From: Candidatus Iainarchaeum sp.
Lineage (GTDB): Archaea; Iainarchaeota; Iainarchaeia; JAADDC01
DNA: 5,263 nt
Direction of reading: 5' to 3'
Assembly: GCA_013154145.1 (NCBI GenBank)
Contig: JAADDC010000015.1
Coordinates: 1 to 5,263 of the forward strand
Both the position numbers and the translations under genes were made by a program. Below, in pieces: positions 4,568-5,263 of the stretch. Below the pieces are notes generated by a model, which saw nothing but the letters and a program-made list of their open reading frames with translations, had not been told where the DNA came from and searched no databases. Positions within the stretch are counted from its first letter, which is position 1. Each line of letters begins with the position of its first letter.

Positions 4568-4864
4568 TTACCTGCGGGCAAGGCCCAGTATGCCCCTGGG
4601 TCGCTGGACGGGCTTCGGTTGGGATGGCTTGTTCTTGTTGATGAGGATGATGTCCTTGACGGCCACCACCTTGTCATAGTTGATGGACTTCTTCTTCAGT
4701 ATCTGGACGATGTCTTGCTTGTTGGTCAGTCTGAACGGCTCCAGCGTTATCTTGTAGATGCGGCCCTCCTCCAGGTCTATGATGAAGTCGTAGGCCTTGC
4801 CCACGTACTCTGCGTCCGTGGTGTAGATGTCCATCCCGAACATCCTCGAAAGCTCTATGGTCAT
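4568..4864 (-). CDS. PRC-barrel domain protein with basic proline-rich tail
   Basis: A 98-residue protein. Residues 1-77 form a PRC barrel: MTIELSRMFGMDIYT, then AEYVGKAYDFIIDLEEGRIYKITLEP, and the closing strands INYDKVVAVKDIILI. The tail (78-98) is basic and proline-rich (KPSQPKPVQRPRGILGLARR), likely flexible and suited to binding a partner or acidic surface. Haloarchaeal CdpB1 and CdpB2 are small PRC-barrel proteins of the division ring, so a division role is possible, but no ftsZ, sepF or cdpA gene is in the window. The ATG at 4864 has GGTGA (4870-4874) a few bases upstream and a good TATA box at 4894-4904, giving a very short leader. A T-rich run after the stop probably ends its transcript. 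It differs from the PRC-barrel protein at 237-494 in both core and tail. Confidence 0.88.
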   Translation of the reverse strand: MTIELSRMFGMDIYTTDAEYVGKAYDFIIDLEEGRIYKITLEPFRLTNKQDIVQILKKKSINYDKVVAVKDIILINKNKPSQPKPVQRPRGILGLARR

Positions 4865-4892
4865 CGTCTCACCGGGTAGGAAAAGGTCCTGC

Positions 4893-4905
4893 AGGTATAA
4901 AAGGC
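4893..4905 (-). promoter_or_regulatory. TATA box of the PRC-barrel gene
   Basis: The minus strand reads CCTTTTATACC. Its centre is about 34 bases from the ATG at 4864, predicting a start near 4872 and a leader of only about eight bases that still holds GGTGA. The complement GGTATAAAAGG also reads as a TATA box rightward and would start a transcript near 4925, at the GC-rich hairpin. Confidence 0.65.
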
Positions 4906-4914
4906 TTTTGGCCC

Positions 4915-4971
4915 GGCCCCTGTGGGGCCCCGGTGGAACTCCCTGGGAATACCGGAAGCACGGGGGTCCCC
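4915..4971. other. GC-rich inverted-repeat block, possible structured RNA
   Basis: This block is far richer in G-C than the AT-rich bases around it. The arms 4924-4935 and 4959-4971 form an interrupted stem of 4, 4 and 3 pairs with a one-base bulge and a G-G mismatch, and the loop can fold into a smaller hairpin (CCGGT/ACCGG at 4930-4934 and 4951-4955 is an alternative). A separate GGCCCC-TGT-GGGGCC hairpin overlaps its left edge (4915-4929). A plus-strand TATA at 4894-4904 would start transcription at about 4925, the first base of the main stem. There is no T-run after it on the plus strand and no known RNA motif, so function is open. Confidence 0.35.
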
Positions 4972-4978
4972 GGAAAAA

Positions 4979-5035
4979 TTATACATAACAACAACCAAGG
5001 CAGGTTCCACACCCCTCGCCATGTGTTATGTATAA
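4979..5035. repeat. inverted pair of 12-base repeats TTATACATAACA
   Basis: TTATACATAACA at 4979-4990 and its exact complement TGTTATGTATAA at 5024-5035 face each other across 33 bases in the region upstream of the right-edge gene. The inner 11 bases (TTATACATAAC) also occur exactly at 1040-1050 and 3657-3667. Twelve matching bases so close together are unlikely by chance in this composition, and the position suggests regulator sites. Confidence 0.7.
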
Positions 5036-5046
5036 CTCTTGGCGAG
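5015..5046. promoter_or_regulatory. 32-bp dyad, operator candidate
   Basis: Two nested inverted repeats share the same centre (5030.5): outer arms CTCGCCA (5015-5021) and TGGCGAG (5040-5046), inner arms GTTAT (5025-5029) and ATAAC (5032-5036). Thirteen of the 16 symmetric positions match. It sits 13 bases upstream of a strong rightward TATA box (5059-5068), where an activator or a repressor of TBP binding could act. It could also form an RNA hairpin, but a bipartite operator fits the AT-rich promoter setting better. Confidence 0.6.
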
Positions 5047-5058
5047 AAATGTTAAAAA

Positions 5059-5069
5059 TTTTTATAAAA
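5059..5069 (+). promoter_or_regulatory. TATA box upstream of the right-edge gene
   Basis: TTTTTATAAAA is a strong archaeal TATA box. A start near 5090 would give a leader of about 80 bases. A second candidate, AAATAAAAG at 5131-5139, would start transcription near 5160, just before the ribosome site. The palindrome GGAACATTCC (5085-5094) lies at the first predicted start. Confidence 0.55.
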
Positions 5070-5124
5070 TGTAAATACTTGTTTGGAACATTCCCCTACC
5101 CATTTCTAATCAACTGCTTAGATC

Positions 5125-5151
5125 TTTATGAAATAAAAGCTTTTTCATAAA
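5125..5151. promoter_or_regulatory. inverted repeat TTTATGAAA/TTTCATAAA before the right-edge gene
   Basis: Nine-base perfect arms (5125-5133 and 5143-5151) flank a 9-base spacer, and AAAAGCTTTT (5135-5144) is a separate perfect palindrome inside. The repeat covers the proximal TATA-like element and ends 11 bases before the ribosome site, where a bound regulator would block transcription. Autoregulation by the adjacent regulator-like gene is plausible but inferred. Confidence 0.5.
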
Positions 5152-5161
5152 ATAATTCTAT

Positions 5162-5170
5162 GGAGGTGGT
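5162..5170 (+). promoter_or_regulatory. strong Shine-Dalgarno site GGAGGTGGT
   Basis: GGAGGTG matches the complement of the 16S rRNA 3' end and ends a few bases before the ATG at 5174. It selects that ATG over the out-of-frame ATG at 5160. It is the best ribosome site in the window, in contrast to the leaderless genes to its left. Confidence 0.85.
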
Positions 5171-5173
5171 ATC

Positions 5174-5263
5174 ATGGTGGCAGACCTGTTCCTGAGGGTG
5201 AAGAACGTCAGGTTCTTGCTCCTCCTGAGGGACAGGAACAAGAAGTGGTACACGTCCCTGCTG
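5174..5263 (+). CDS. N-terminal fragment, possible winged-helix regulator
   Basis: Thirty codons are visible before the window ends, starting with ATG behind a strong GGAGGTG site. The peptide begins MVADLFLRVKNVRFLLLLRD and continues with RNKKWYTSLL. A first helix ending in R-F-L-L-L-L followed by a charged turn and W-Y-x-S-x-L is how many archaeal winged-helix (MarR-like) regulators begin, where the next residues would form the DNA-binding helices. That call rests on only 30 residues and is tentative. The large upstream region with two inverted repeats supports a regulated, possibly autoregulated, gene. The frame is open to the edge. Confidence 0.6.
   Translation, partial: MVADLFLRVKNVRFLLLLRDRNKKWYTSLL

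Noticed and set aside
5021..5035. Four-codon leader peptide starting at ATG 5021
   Set aside because: The frame lies wholly inside the 32-bp dyad, has no ribosome site and carries no attenuation-type codon run.
1..5263. CRISPR array, insertion sequence or transposon ends
   Set aside because: No regularly spaced direct repeats, transposase-like protein or terminal repeats flanking a unit were found; the 11-base repeats are scattered and in both orientations.

Overview
The window is from an archaeon, probably a thermophile or hyperthermophile. It carries a complete gene for the archaeal transcription factor TFE, a GC-rich tRNA-Lys, two PRC-barrel proteins, and a pair that looks like archaellum stator proteins. 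Several promoters have an archaeal TATA box about 25 bases upstream of a GTG start, which points to leaderless mRNAs. Others use short leaders with a Shine-Dalgarno site. The lineage cannot be fixed from the sequence alone; a euryarchaeal-type organism fits, but this is inference.

Layout. Positions 1-236: tRNA-Lys(CUU) on the minus strand. Right behind it is a GC-rich segment that folds into a closed stem structure and starts at the distance expected from a TATA element at 191-201, so it is a candidate new RNA gene co-transcribed with the tRNA. Positions 237-1458: a small PRC-barrel gene (+) that converges on and overlaps an NFACT/RqcH-family gene (-), which is only about half the usual length. 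Positions 1459-1509: one short AT element appears to drive both NFACT (leftward) and TFE (rightward), each leaderless from a GTG. Positions 1510-2858: TFE (+), then two overlapping small membrane-protein genes (-) that converge on it. Positions 2859-3031: a divergent intergenic region with two hairpins and several TATA-like elements. Positions 3032-3956: two adjacent genes (+) for single-span membrane proteins resembling FlaF and FlaG. Positions 3928-4864: a tyrosine-rich protein of unknown function and a second PRC-barrel protein, both minus strand. Positions 4865-5173: a 309-base regulatory region with a GC-rich hairpin, a 32-bp dyad and an AT-rich promoter. It leads into a truncated gene at the right edge whose first 30 residues resemble the start of a winged-helix regulator.

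How the parts fit. The window mixes core information processing (tRNA-Lys, TFE, a ribosome-quality-control type protein) with cell-envelope genes (FlaF/FlaG-like pair, two small membrane proteins) and PRC-barrel proteins of a class tied to archaeal cell division. It is very compact: all three convergent gene pairs overlap at their 3' ends. The most unusual signals are the RNA candidate next to tRNA-Lys, the half-length NFACT protein, the shared TFE/NFACT promoter, and an exact 11-base repeat (TTATACATAAC) found four times, one copy of which is the core of the 32-bp dyad.
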